In this document: piece after piece, positions 36,181-45,108 of the stretch | Layout: each line of letters begins with the position of its first letter | Position numbering within the stretch: the stretch's first letter is position 1 | Notes under the pieces: generated by a model | Databases searched by the model: none | What the model saw: only the letters and a program-made list of their open reading frames with translations | Told to the model about the DNA's origin: nothing | From: Janthinobacterium sp. 344 | GTDB lineage: Bacteria; Pseudomonadota; Gammaproteobacteria; Burkholderiales; Burkholderiaceae_D | Direction: 5' to 3' | Assembly (NCBI RefSeq): GCF_900112025.1 | Contig: NZ_FOKL01000004.1 | Span: 197,344-261,343 of the forward strand | DNA length: 64,000 bases | Position numbers and translations under genes: made by a program

Positions 36181-38928
36181 TCAGCTCTCCTGTTTCTTCA
36201 GCAGCGCCACCGTCACGCCGAGGATCACGGGAATGGCGATGAGCAAGGGCCAGAACGAGGCGTGCAGGTCGCCGAAGCCCAGCGCCTTGTTGAACACGCC
36301 GCGGCTGATGTTGAGCATGTGCGTGGCCGGGTACATCAGGCCGATGGCCTTGCCCACGCCCTCCATCGACGAGACGGGATTGAGCAGGCCGGAAAACTGG
36401 ATGGCCGGGATCATGGTGCCGATCATGGTCACGAACAGGGCCGCGATCTGGCTGCGCGTAAACGTCGAGGCGAACAGGCCGATGCCGGTGGCGCAGATAT
36501 TGAAGATGAAGGTGGCGCCGATCAGGGTCGGCAGGCTGCCCTTGATCGGCACGCCGAAGGCGGTGACGGCCAGCAGGGCCATGAGGATGAAATTAAACAT
36601 GGCCAGCACGACGTACGGCACCTGCTTGCCGAGCAAGAATTCCAGGCGCGTGACGGGCGTCACGTACAGGTTGATGATGGAGCCCAGTTCCTTTTCGCGC
36701 ACCACGGACAGCGCCGCCAGCATGGCCGGCAGCATCAGCAGCAACAAGGGGATCACGGCCGGCACCATGGCCGGCAAGCTTTTCACGTCCGGGTTGTAGC
36801 GGTAGCGCGTCTCGATGGCGACGGGGTTGCTCATCGTGATGCCGTAGCGGTGCAGCGCCTGGTCGGCCAGCCACAGCTGGTGCATGCCCTGCACGTAGCC
36901 TTGCACGGTTTCCGCGCGCATCGGCATGGCGCCATCGATCCACGCGCCCACCTGGGCCGGCGCGCCGCGCTGCACGTCGCGCGCGAAGCCGGGCGGGATC
37001 TCGATGGCCAGCGACAGCTCGCCGCTGCGCATGCGCTTGTCGATATCGGCATAGTCGCGCAGGGGCGGGCGCTCGATGAAGTAGCGCGAGCCGGCCAGGT
37101 TGTTCGCGTAATTCTGGCTCAGGGTCGTCTGGTCGTGGTCGAGCACCGCGTACGTCAAGTCTTCGACGTCCAGGCTGATGCCGAAGCCGATGACGAACAG
37201 CAGCAGCACGGAGCCGCCCAGCGCCAGCGTCAGGCGCACGGGATCGCGCCGCAGTTCCAGCGTTTCGCGCCACATGTAGCTGAGCATGCGGCCCAGGCTG
37301 AAGCGGCTGCGATGATGCGCGGGCGCGGCTTTGGCCGCCTCGGCGGCAGGCGTGGCCAGCGCGCTTTGCGCCTCGGGCGGCGTGGCGCCGCCCGCCTCCT
37401 CCAGGTAGGAAATGAAGGCGTCTTCCAGCGTGGCGCTGCCGCGTTTTTTCACCAGCTCGGCCGGCGCGTCGCTGACCAGCACTTTACCCGCATGCATCAG
37501 CGAGATGCGGTCGCAGCGCTCGGCCTCGTTCATGAAGTGGGTGGAAATGAAAATGGTGACGTGGTCGCGCCGCGCCAGCTCGATCATCAGGCGCCAGAAA
37601 TTGTCGCGCGCGATGGGGTCGACGCCGGACGTCGGCTCGTCGAGGATCAGCATTTCCGGCTTGTGCACCATGGCCACGGCCAGCGACAGGCGCTGGCGGA
37701 TGCCCAGCGGCAGGCTGTCGGGCAAGTCGTCCATCACGGCGCGCAAATCAAAACGCTGCGCCATCTCGTCGACCCGTGCGGGGATCTCGCCTGCCGGCAC
37801 GTGGAACAGGCGCGCGTGCAGCACCAGGTTCTGGCGCACCGTCAGTTCGCTGTACAGCGAAAAGGCCTGCGACATGTAGCCGACCCTGCGGCGCGTGTCG
37901 ATATCGTTGGAATCGACCTCCTTGCCGAACAGCCAGGCCTTGCCCTCGGTGGCCGGCAGCAGGCCCGTGAGCATCTTCATGGTGGTCGACTTGCCGCAGC
38001 CGTTCGAACCGAGAAAACCGAAGATCTCGCCGCGGCCGATGCGGAAATTCACATGGTCGACGGCCGTGAAATCGCCGAAGCGCATGGTCAGGTCCTTGGC
38101 CTCGATGGCCACGTCCTGCGCGCTGGCCGCGTCCAGCGGCGTGATGATCACGGGCTGGTGGCCCGCGCGCTTGGCCTCGGGCAGCAGCTTGATGAAGGCC
38201 GCTTCCAGGTTGCCGCTGTCGGTGCGCGCCAGCAGTTCGGCCGGCGTGCCCGTGTCGAGTACCTTGCCGTCGTCCATGGCGACCAACCAGTCGAAGCGCT
38301 GCGCCTCGTCCATGTAGGCGGTGGCCACCATCACGCTCATTTGCGGGCGCTGCACGCGAATGCCGGCGATCAGGTCCCAGAACTGCGCGCGCGCCAGCGG
38401 ATCGACGCCGGTGGTCGGCTCGTCGAGAATGAGCAGGTCGGGATCGTGGATCAGGGCGCAGCACAGGCCCAGTTTCTGCTTCATGCCGCCCGACAGCTTG
38501 CCCGCCGGGCGCGCCAGGAAGGGGTGCAAGCCGGTGCTCAGGGTTAATTGATCGATGCGGCGCCGGCGTTCGGCCGCGTCGTGGCCGAACAGGCGCGCGA
38601 AAAACTGCAGGTTTTCCTCGACCGACAGGGTCGGATACAGATTCTTGCCCAGGCCCTGCGGCATGTAGGCGATGCGCGGACAGACATCGTCGCGGTGGCG
38701 CGCGTCCTGCATGTCGCCACCCAGCGCCATGACCGTGCCCTGCTGCACGGCGCGCGCGCCGGCCACCAGCGACAGCAGGCTCGATTTGCCCACGCCATCG
38801 GGACCGATCAAGCCCACCATGCGCCCGGCCGGCACGTCCAGGTCGATGGCGTCGAGCGCCACCGTCTTGCCGTAATGCTGGCTGACGCCCTTGATGCTGA
38901 CAACAAAGGAAGTGGCCGGTGCACTCAC
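36181..38928 (-). CDS. rbbA: RbbA-type fused ABC ATPase-ATPase-permease
   Basis: This 915-aa protein has two ABC ATPase domains followed by an ABC-2 permease domain, the layout and length of E. coli RbbA. Domain 1 has P-loop GPDGVGKSS and signature LSGGMKQKL. Domain 2 has GSNGCGKST and a modified signature [11 protein letters not shown]. Both have Walker [17 protein letters not shown]. The membrane part starts near residue 560 and ends with helices around [17 protein letters not shown]. coli RbbA binds ribosomes and stimulates an ATPase linked to translation, yet the permease domain and neighbours argue for transport. Start overlaps the HlyD stop (ATGA). Confidence 0.92.
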   Translation of the reverse strand: MSAPATSFVVSIKGVSQHYGKTVALDAIDLDVPAGRMVGLIGPDGVGKSSLLSLVAGARAVQQGTVMALGGDMQDARHRDDVCPRIAYMPQGLGKNLYPTLSVEENLQFFARLFGHDAAERRRRIDQLTLSTGLHPFLARPAGKLSGGMKQKLGLCCALIHDPDLLILDEPTTGVDPLARAQFWDLIAGIRVQRPQMSVMVATAYMDEAQRFDWLVAMDDGKVLDTGTPAELLARTDSGNLEAAFIKLLPEAKRAGHQPVIITPLDAASAQDVAIEAKDLTMRFGDFTAVDHVNFRIGRGEIFGFLGSNGCGKSTTMKMLTGLLPATEGKAWLFGKEVDSNDIDTRRRVGYMSQAFSLYSELTVRQNLVLHARLFHVPAGEIPARVDEMAQRFDLRAVMDDLPDSLPLGIRQRLSLAVAMVHKPEMLILDEPTSGVDPIARDNFWRLMIELARRDHVTIFISTHFMNEAERCDRISLMHAGKVLVSDAPAELVKKRGSATLEDAFISYLEEAGGATPPEAQSALATPAAEAAKAAPAHHRSRFSLGRMLSYMWRETLELRRDPVRLTLALGGSVLLLFVIGFGISLDVEDLTYAVLDHDQTTLSQNYANNLAGSRYFIERPPLRDYADIDKRMRSGELSLAIEIPPGFARDVQRGAPAQVGAWIDGAMPMRAETVQGYVQGMHQLWLADQALHRYGITMSNPVAIETRYRYNPDVKSLPAMVPAVIPLLLLMLPAMLAALSVVREKELGSIINLYVTPVTRLEFLLGKQVPYVVLAMFNFILMALLAVTAFGVPIKGSLPTLIGATFIFNICATGIGLFASTFTRSQIAALFVTMIGTMIPAIQFSGLLNPVSSMEGVGKAIGLMYPATHMLNISRGVFNKALGFGDLHASFWPLLIAIPVILGVTVALLKKQES

Positions 38929-39998
38929 TGCGGAACCTTCGCCGTCAGTTCAGCGGGCCATGCCTGCTTGGCATCGAGGCGCACCCAGGCCACGCCGGGC
39001 AAGCCCACCTTGACCAGTGCCAGGTGCTTTTGCAGCAGCTCGCGGCTGATCTGCGCCTTCACGCGGAACATCAGTTTCTGCCGTTCGCTGGCCGTTTCCA
39101 CCGTCTTCGGCGTGAACTGCGCGCTGGCGGCGACAAACGAGATCGTCGCCGGGATCACGTAATTGGGCGCCGCGTCGAGGATGATGCGCACTTCGCCGCC
39201 CAGGGCCACCTTGCCGGCCGCCGTTTCTGGCAGGAAGAAAGTCATGTAGACATCGGACAGGTCGACCAGGTTGAGCACCTTGCCGCCGCCGGCCAGCACC
39301 TCGCCCTGCTGCGCCACCAGGTATTGCACGCGGCCGTCGCGCGGCGCCGCCAGCTGGCCGTCGGCCAGGTCGGCATCGATGCGCGCCGTGGTCGCCTCGG
39401 CGGCCACGACGGCGGAACGCGAACCGACCACCTGCGCTTTTGCCGCGTCGATGGCCGCCTGCGCCGCCGTCACTTGCGCCTTGGCCGCGTTCAGGGCCGC
39501 CGCCACGCTGCGCACGCGGGCGCGGTCGTCGTCGAGTTCCTGCACCGAGGAAGCGCCCTCTTTCGCCAGGGTTTCGGAGCGCGCCAGGCGGCGCCTGGCC
39601 GCATCGAGTTCGCTTTCGCGCTGCGCCACCATGGCCAGCGCGGCCGCCTTGTCGCTTTCGCGCACGGCCACCTGCGCCTGCGCGCCCACCACCGCATCGG
39701 ACGCCTGCTGCTGGCGCGCCCGCGCCTCGTCGCGCTGCGCCGTCAAGGAGTCGACCTGCATGGTGGCCAGCGGCTGGCCCGCCTTGACGAAGTCGCCCTC
39801 GCGCACGAGGATCTCCTTGACCCGGCCGGCCAGCTTGGTGGCGACGTCGATCTCGGTCGCTTCGATGCGGCCATTGCCGCTGACGAAACCGTCGCCGGGG
39901 CCCGTGGGACGCATTTTTTGCCAGGCCACATAGCCCAGCACGAGAACGGCCACGACCAGCGCGGCGGGGATGATTTTTTTCTTCAGTTGAACATTCAT
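38925..39998 (-). CDS. HlyD-family periplasmic adaptor, YhiI-like
   Basis: This 357-aa membrane-fusion protein has a single N-terminal helix ([18 protein letters not shown]), then a biotinyl-lipoyl-like half motif ([20 protein letters not shown]). A long Ala/Glu/Arg-rich coiled-coil hairpin (about 85-205), the second lipoyl half ([18 protein letters not shown]) and a beta-barrel follow. It would bridge the RbbA/YhhJ-like inner-membrane complex to the outer-membrane factor encoded 17 bases upstream. Confidence 0.92.
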   Translation of the reverse strand: MNVQLKKKIIPAALVVAVLVLGYVAWQKMRPTGPGDGFVSGNGRIEATEIDVATKLAGRVKEILVREGDFVKAGQPLATMQVDSLTAQRDEARARQQQASDAVVGAQAQVAVRESDKAAALAMVAQRESELDAARRRLARSETLAKEGASSVQELDDDRARVRSVAAALNAAKAQVTAAQAAIDAAKAQVVGSRSAVVAAEATTARIDADLADGQLAAPRDGRVQYLVAQQGEVLAGGGKVLNLVDLSDVYMTFFLPETAAGKVALGGEVRIILDAAPNYVIPATISFVAASAQFTPKTVETASERQKLMFRVKAQISRELLQKHLALVKVGLPGVAWVRLDAKQAWPAELTAKVPQ

Positions 39999-40015
39999 GG
40001 TATCGGCGATCGCAA

Positions 40016-41452
40016 TTAATTGGTGAACGAGGCGGCTGCAGGGGCGCCGCCGCCCAGGGCGGCGTACAGGCTGACCTGGCTGGACAGCAGCGCGCGGCGC
40101 GTCTGCACCAGCTGCTGTTCCACCGTCAGCAAGTCGCGCTGGGCGTCGAGCACTTCCAGGTAGGGCGCGGCGCCATTGTCATAGCGCAGCTTGGCCAGGC
40201 GCGCGCGCTCGCTCTGCGCCGCCAGCGTGGTCTTGCCGATGTCGACCTGCAGCGCCAGCCAGCGCCGGTTCGACAGCGCATCGGCCACTTCGCGGAAGGC
40301 GCCCTGCACGCTTTTTTCGTAAGTCGCCACGGCCACGTCGCGGCGCACTTCGGCCAGGTCCAGGTTGGCGCGGATGCGGCCCGCGTCAAAAATCGGCAGC
40401 ACCAGGCGCGGCGCGAAATTCCAGGCGCCGCTGCCCGAGTCGAACAGGCCGCTCAATTCCGCGCTGGCCGTGCCATAGGCGGCCGTCAGTGAAATGGTAG
40501 GAAAAAAGGCGGCGCGCGCGGCGCCGATATTCGCCTGCGCGGCGCGCAGCTGGTGCTCGGCCGCCACCAGGTCGGGCCGCTGCACGAGCAAAGCCGAGGG
40601 CAGGCCCGCATGCAGCGGCTGCAGCACGCTGGCGTCGTCGAAGCGGCGCGTGTCGGGCGCCAGGTCGACGGGGCCGCCCACCAGCTGCGCCAGCGCATGC
40701 GCCTGCACGGCGCGCGCCTGTTCCAGCTGGGCCGACAGGGACAGGGCCTGGCTGAGCAGGGTTTCCACCTGCGTCAGGTCCAGCTTGGAAATGGATCCCA
40801 CCTCAAAGCGGCGCGTGAAGATGCGCAGCGATTCGGCGCGGCTGTCGACCGTGGCGCGCGCCAGCGCCACGCGCTCATCGAGTTCGCGCAAGCCCAGATA
40901 GCCATTCGCCACCTGCGCCACCAGGGCCACGCCGACGGCGCGGCGCGCCTCGTCGCTGGCCAGCAGGGTTTGCAGCGCGCTGTCCTTCAGGCTGCGCACG
41001 CGGCCCCAGAAATCGAGCTCCCAGGCGCTCACGTTCAGGCCCACCTGGTATTGCGCGCCCGTCATGGGACGGCCCGTCAGGCTCAAATCGCCAGGCACGC
41101 GCGTGCGGCTGCCTTCCGCGCCCAGGGCCACGGTGGGAAACTGCTCCGCGCGCTGGATGCCATACGCGGCGCGTGCCTCTTCCACGCGCAGGGCGGCGAT
41201 GCGGATGTCGCGGTTGCTGGCCAGCGCCTGCGCGATCATGGCCTGCAGGCGCGCGTCGGCAAAATAGGCTTGCCAGGCGATGTCAGGCGCCGGCGCGCCG
41301 GCGCGATCGCTTTCCGGATACTGCGCCGCCACGGGCAGCGGCGGTGGCGCGTACGGCGGTGCCATCGAGGCGCAGCCGGCCAGCAGCATGCCGGCGGCCA
41401 GAGCGGCCATCCGGGCCCGCGGGGATAGAACGGGAACAGCCATGGTCATCAT
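40016..41452 (-). CDS. NodT/OprM-family outer-membrane efflux lipoprotein
   Basis: This 478-aa TolC-like outer-membrane channel has a lipoprotein signal: MLLAGCAS gives a lipobox LLAGC, with acylation of the Cys expected. Two OEP repeats follow, with alternating long helices (DARLQAMIAQALASNRDIRI, and EVRRDVAVATYEKSVQGAFR in the second half). It supplies the outer-membrane exit for the HlyD-RbbA system. It lies 7 bases after fabI, so it belongs to the same transcript. Confidence 0.93.
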   Translation of the reverse strand: MMTMAVPVLSPRARMAALAAGMLLAGCASMAPPYAPPPLPVAAQYPESDRAGAPAPDIAWQAYFADARLQAMIAQALASNRDIRIAALRVEEARAAYGIQRAEQFPTVALGAEGSRTRVPGDLSLTGRPMTGAQYQVGLNVSAWELDFWGRVRSLKDSALQTLLASDEARRAVGVALVAQVANGYLGLRELDERVALARATVDSRAESLRIFTRRFEVGSISKLDLTQVETLLSQALSLSAQLEQARAVQAHALAQLVGGPVDLAPDTRRFDDASVLQPLHAGLPSALLVQRPDLVAAEHQLRAAQANIGAARAAFFPTISLTAAYGTASAELSGLFDSGSGAWNFAPRLVLPIFDAGRIRANLDLAEVRRDVAVATYEKSVQGAFREVADALSNRRWLALQVDIGKTTLAAQSERARLAKLRYDNGAAPYLEVLDAQRDLLTVEQQLVQTRRALLSSQVSLYAALGGGAPAAASFTN

Positions 41453-41459
41453 CTTCCAG

Positions 41460-42227
41460 TCAGTTCAGAATGTTGTAGCCGCCATCGACATACAGGGTGC
41501 CGCCCGTGATGGCGCGCGCGCCGTCGCCGGCGAGGAAGGCGCATAACGCGCCCACGTCCTCGATGGTGGCCAGGCGCCGCAGGGGCGAGCGTGCGATGGC
41601 GTCGGCCATCAGGCGGTCGAAATGGGCAATGCCGGACGCGGCCCGCGTTTCCAGTGGCCCCGGCGAGATGGCGTTGACGCGGATGCCGGCAGGTCCCAGT
41701 TCGGCCGCCAGGTAGCGCACCGATGACTCCAGCGCCGCCTTCACGGGCCCCATCAGGCCATAGTCGGCGATGACTTCCTCGGCGCCCAGGTAACTCATGG
41801 TCATCAAGCTGCCGCCATGCGGCATCAGGGGTTCGGCCAGCCTGGCCATGCGCATGAAGGAGTGGCAGGAAATGTCCATCGCCTGCGCGAAACCATCGGC
41901 GGAACTGTCCGTGACCCTGCCGTGCAGATCCTGCTTCGGCGCGTAGGCAATGGAATGCACGACGAAATCGATGCTGCCCCACTGCCGCTCGATCTGCGCG
42001 AACACGGCGTCGAGCTGGCCCGGCACGGAAACGTCGAGCGGCGCCATGATGGCCGCCTGCACCTGCAGGGCCAGCGGCTCCACGTGCGGGCGCGCCTTGT
42101 CATTGAGCCAGGTGACGGCCAGTTCGGCGCCAGCCGCGCGCAAGGCGCTGGCGCAGCCCCAGGCGATGCTTTGCGCGTTGGCGATGCCCACCACCAGTCC
42201 GCGCTTGCCCTGCAAGGGCGCCGTCAT
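41460..42227 (-). CDS. fabI: FabI-type enoyl-ACP reductase
   Basis: This 255-aa short-chain dehydrogenase of the FabI subgroup has the divergent nucleotide-binding motif GLVVGIANAQSIAWGCA (in place of GxxxGxG), HSIAYAPK, the catalytic Tyr-six-Lys pair in YGLMGPVK, and the substrate-loop region NAISPGPLETRAASGI. FabI normally reduces enoyl-ACP in fatty acid synthesis. Placement with phosphotransacylase and efflux genes suggests a specialised second copy rather than the housekeeping one. Its ATG overlaps the stop of a 61-aa ORF (ATGA) and lacks a strong ribosome site of its own. Confidence 0.9.
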   Translation of the reverse strand: MTAPLQGKRGLVVGIANAQSIAWGCASALRAAGAELAVTWLNDKARPHVEPLALQVQAAIMAPLDVSVPGQLDAVFAQIERQWGSIDFVVHSIAYAPKQDLHGRVTDSSADGFAQAMDISCHSFMRMARLAEPLMPHGGSLMTMSYLGAEEVIADYGLMGPVKAALESSVRYLAAELGPAGIRVNAISPGPLETRAASGIAHFDRLMADAIARSPLRRLATIEDVGALCAFLAGDGARAITGGTLYVDGGYNILN

Positions 42228-42409
42228 GCTTTATGCGGCAGCAGGGCGGGCCACGGCGTGGCGGCGTTCACGCACTGCACCGCGCCGGCGCACATGGAGG
42301 CGGCGCAGGTGGCGAGGGTGACGCCGCCGGCGCGCGCATACGGCAGCACGATGGGAGTGTCGGGATGGAGGGTGCTGCATGCGTCAGGCGCGGGGATCTG
42401 CATCTTCAT
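42224..42409 (-). CDS. Small Cys-containing ORF coupled to fabI
   Basis: This 61-aa ORF starts MKMQIPAPDACSTLHPD, with GGAAG 8 bases before the ATG at 42409 (GTG at 42427 is an alternative). It has four Cys and a mildly hydrophobic centre (GGVTLATCAASMCAGAVQC). Its stop overlaps the fabI start, which has a weak ribosome site, so translation coupling is likely. It is the first gene after the FNR-type promoter. No family recognised; it could be a leader ORF. Confidence 0.5.
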   Translation of the reverse strand: MKMQIPAPDACSTLHPDTPIVLPYARAGGVTLATCAASMCAGAVQCVNAATPWPALLPHKA

Positions 42410-42553
42410 GAATCTGGCTTCCGTCACTGAAAATTCGAGGCCAGTATCAGGCCAGGGGAAGTGGACTGGTACCGGGCGAAATTACTCTACAGCATTTAGA
42501 CGCGTGATTTACGAAGAGTCCCATCCGCATGCTTCATGCCTTGAGCGAGGTCA

Positions 42554-42596
42554 ACTATAAGTGCGATTGCGGCGATGCAACATTGATGTACATCAA
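42554..42596 (-). promoter_or_regulatory. FNR/Anr-type promoter of the efflux-acetate kinase operon
   Basis: TTGATGTACATCAA (42583-42596) is a perfect match to the FNR/Anr consensus TTGAT-4-ATCAA. On the minus strand it is followed, 23 bases later, by TATAGT (42559-42554), a good -10 hexamer. This fits class II FNR activation, where the box is centred near -41.5, within about one base. Transcription would start near 42547 and run into the small ORF and fabI. The region 42597-42844 behind it is AT-rich and contains no gene that I can see. Confidence 0.8.
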
Positions 42597-42844
42597 ATTC
42601 TACCCCAATATTATTTAAATGAAACAAATTGTAAGCAATCGAATCGCGGTATTTATATGATAACTATTGTGACCTGGCGAGAATGAAAGTGACTTTTGCA
42701 ATGCGAATTGGTATTACGAGGGGAAACGGGGACGGGAATGGTGCGGCGCAGAGGGAATGTAGCTGTGGAAACAAAAATGGGGGCCATGCTATTGCGACGC
42801 AACATGGCACCCCATCAATGACTTGATTGCTACTATTGCCTTAT

Positions 42845-44299
42845 TTAAATGGATTGCGCGGGGCGCGAATACAGGTCGATGATGGTGCTGATGCCGTCCT
42901 GGCACACGGAACAGAAAGTCTCGCTGCGGTCGAACATGATGCATTGCATCTCGGGCCGGTAGTAGCCGGACGATTCATAGTTCGCGCCCTCGAAGGCGCC
43001 TACCGCATGGCGCTGCGGCGCCTTGGAGAACAGCTGCTGCGTGTACGCCAGGTCGGCCTTGAACAAGGCGCTCATGTCGCTTTCCGGGCGGTTGGCCGCG
43101 CGCAGGGCGGCGCGCTGCTGCTGGTATTCGCGCGCATGGCTGTCGTACGCTTCCTTCGGCCATGGGGTCGGCAGCGGCGTGCCGGCCTTCACATGGTTTT
43201 TCCATTTCAGCCTGGCCGGGTCGCGCAGGGCCGTGGCGTTCGGCTCCCACGGTTCCTGCCGCTCGCCGTTCGACTGGTAGGCCACGGGCGAGGTGTAATA
43301 CTCGTCGGCCAGGCCGGCGAAATGGTGGCCGAATTCATGCACGAACAGGTAGTTGGCCCAGTCGTTGTTGGCTGCGGCCGTGCTGAACTGGCCAAAGATG
43401 CCGCCACCGCCATAGGTATCGTTGTTGACGAGGATTTCGATGAATTCATACGGCGCGTATTGCGCCAGGTCGCGCAGCGCGCGGTTGTCCGTCGTCAGCA
43501 CATAGCGCTCGCTGCCGAAGATATCGTAGCGCGTGCCAAGCGGCGAAGCGTGGTGCACGCCCGTCGACGGACGCGACACGCCCGACTCCTGCGTCGGCAC
43601 GGCCATGGCCCAGACATTAAAATCATTGGCCCGCTCGCGGAACGGCGACACCGTGAACAGATGCTCGGCCAGCTTGCGCGCCGTCGCTTCAAACTTGCCC
43701 ATTTCAGCAGCCGTGTAGCCGTCGCCCATGATCAGCAGATCCACCTTGTCGCTCGATGGGCCGCTGACGCGGATCGGAATGGGCTTGACGGGCGCCGGCG
43801 GCTGCTTGCGGATCACGTCCTGCGCCGCCGGATCGACATCGGTGCTCCACACGATGGAAAACAGGCCGCGCTCATCGCGCTTGAGGATGCGCACGCGCAC
43901 GGGCTGCTCCGGCTGCGGGAAGCGCACCGATTCCTGGAACGCGCGCGTGGTGGTCTTGGATTCATCGGTGCTGGCCCACTCGCCAAAGATGGTGGAAAAG
44001 CCGCGCGAGTACAGCACCTTGCCCGATTGGATGTCGACCACTTCCAGCAGGTTGTTGCCACGGTTGCTGTCGTCGATGGTGCGCGCCATGTTGCCCGGCC
44101 ATGGCAGCGGCTCGACCAGCACGCGCTCGACCGCGTAATGCTCGCCCAGCGCATTGCCGCTGTGCTGGTAATCGAGACGCATGGTGGCCGGCTGCGCCTT
44201 GGCAGCCAGACTCGCGGCCTGCGCGAAGGGCGCAAGGGGCGTCAAACCGGCGGCCAGCGCCAGCGCGCACAGGAGGGATCGGATCGGTGTCTGCTGCAT
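42845..44299 (-). CDS. Secreted M64 (IgA peptidase-like) metallopeptidase
   Basis: This 484-aa secreted zinc protease of family M64 has a signal peptide (from MQQTPIRSLL to APFAQA), an N-terminal beta-rich domain and the peptidase domain with LIMGDGYTAAEM. The extended zinc motif is HEFGHHFAGLADEY (His321, Glu322, His325 and the downstream Glu). NYESSGYYRPEMQCIM lies near the end, with Cys pairs. The ATG at 44299 has AGGA; a longer frame to 44422 lacks support. M64 is named for a Clostridium IgA protease, but environmental members probably digest other proteins. Monocistronic. Confidence 0.88.
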   Translation of the reverse strand: MQQTPIRSLLCALALAAGLTPLAPFAQAASLAAKAQPATMRLDYQHSGNALGEHYAVERVLVEPLPWPGNMARTIDDSNRGNNLLEVVDIQSGKVLYSRGFSTIFGEWASTDESKTTTRAFQESVRFPQPEQPVRVRILKRDERGLFSIVWSTDVDPAAQDVIRKQPPAPVKPIPIRVSGPSSDKVDLLIMGDGYTAAEMGKFEATARKLAEHLFTVSPFRERANDFNVWAMAVPTQESGVSRPSTGVHHASPLGTRYDIFGSERYVLTTDNRALRDLAQYAPYEFIEILVNNDTYGGGGIFGQFSTAAANNDWANYLFVHEFGHHFAGLADEYYTSPVAYQSNGERQEPWEPNATALRDPARLKWKNHVKAGTPLPTPWPKEAYDSHAREYQQQRAALRAANRPESDMSALFKADLAYTQQLFSKAPQRHAVGAFEGANYESSGYYRPEMQCIMFDRSETFCSVCQDGISTIIDLYSRPAQSI

Positions 44300-44469
44300 G
44301 GCATTCCTAAAACGGTAGAAAAACAGGTGAAGGGAAGGGTTTTCCAAACAATCGGCGGCCCTGCCCACGGGCCGGCGAAAAACCGCTGCGGCACATTGTA
44401 GCGACAGGAAGGAAGCATGCAAAGCAGCGATTTTCCCTCGCGCTTGACCCGCTCACGGCCTTGCCTTAT

Positions 44470-44496
44470 ATTAGACTGACTAATCGATTAATTAAT
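44470..44496 (+). promoter_or_regulatory. Operator-like inverted repeats ahead of the TetR gene
   Basis: ATTAG-ACTGA-CTAAT (44470-44484), the palindrome TAATCGATTA (44481-44490) and TTAATTAA (44488-44495) overlap just before the start at 44506. A TetR repressor bound here would block its own operon. Confidence 0.5.
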
Positions 44497-44505
44497 GGAA
44501 AAGTC

Positions 44506-45108
44506 ATGCGCACCATCGATCCCGGCAAACACGCGGCCCGCCGCGACGCCATCCTGGCGGCGGCACGCCACTGCTTCGCCCGCAAGGGCTTCCACCAGAC
44601 CAGCACCGCCGCCATCTGTGCGCAAGCGGGCATGAGTCCCGGCAACCTGTTCCACTACTTCCCCTCCAAGCAAGCCATCATCGCCGCCATCGTCGACCAG
44701 GAAGGCGCCGAGACAGCCGCCTATTTCGCCCAGCTGCAAGGCAGTGCCGATGCGTACGGCGCCCTGCTCGCGTTCATGGATGCGGTACTGGCACTGGCCG
44801 CCGATGGCGACGTTGCAGGCCTGGCGCTGGACATTGCCGCCGAGGCGCTGCGCGATCCGGATATCGCCGCCCGGGTAGCCCGCAACGACGCCACCTTGCG
44901 CGCCGGCGTGCAGGCGCTGCTGGAAAGCGCCGCCGCCCGGGGGCAAGTCGATGCGGCGCTCGATCCGGCGCAGACGGCCGGCTGGATCGCCGCGCTGGTC
45001 GACGGCATCTTCAGCCGGGTCGCCGTCGATCCGCATTACGCGCCGCTGGCACAGCGGGCCAGCCTGCACCTGCTGCTGGCCCGCTTCCTGCGTCCGGTCC
45101 AGGCATGA
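44506..45108 (+). CDS. TetR-family transcriptional repressor
   Basis: This 200-aa TetR regulator has an N-terminal helix-turn-helix with ARKGFHQTSTAAICAQAGMS and GNLFHYFPSKQAII, and an all-helical ligand domain with a TetR_C-type tail. Start at 44506 follows GGAAAAG; the frame continues to 44461 but overlaps the operator. Its stop overlaps the DUF418 gene start (ATGA), so it probably controls that membrane protein. Confidence 0.9.
   Translation: MRTIDPGKHAARRDAILAAARHCFARKGFHQTSTAAICAQAGMSPGNLFHYFPSKQAIIAAIVDQEGAETAAYFAQLQGSADAYGALLAFMDAVLALAADGDVAGLALDIAAEALRDPDIAARVARNDATLRAGVQALLESAAARGQVDAALDPAQTAGWIAALVDGIFSRVAVDPHYAPLAQRASLHLLLARFLRPVQA

Noticed and set aside
31308..36242. A 1644-residue plus-strand open frame antisense to the DUF3141 and neighbouring genes
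   Set aside because: It lies opposite well-defined genes (DUF3141, phosphotransacylase, permease), has His/Arg/Gln-rich composition typical of GC-skewed antisense frames and no domain.
42597..42844. Possible RNA gene or mobile-element remnant in the AT-rich stretch behind the FNR box
   Set aside because: No tRNA-like fold, transposase fragment or terminal repeats could be seen; low GC is explained by promoter sequence.
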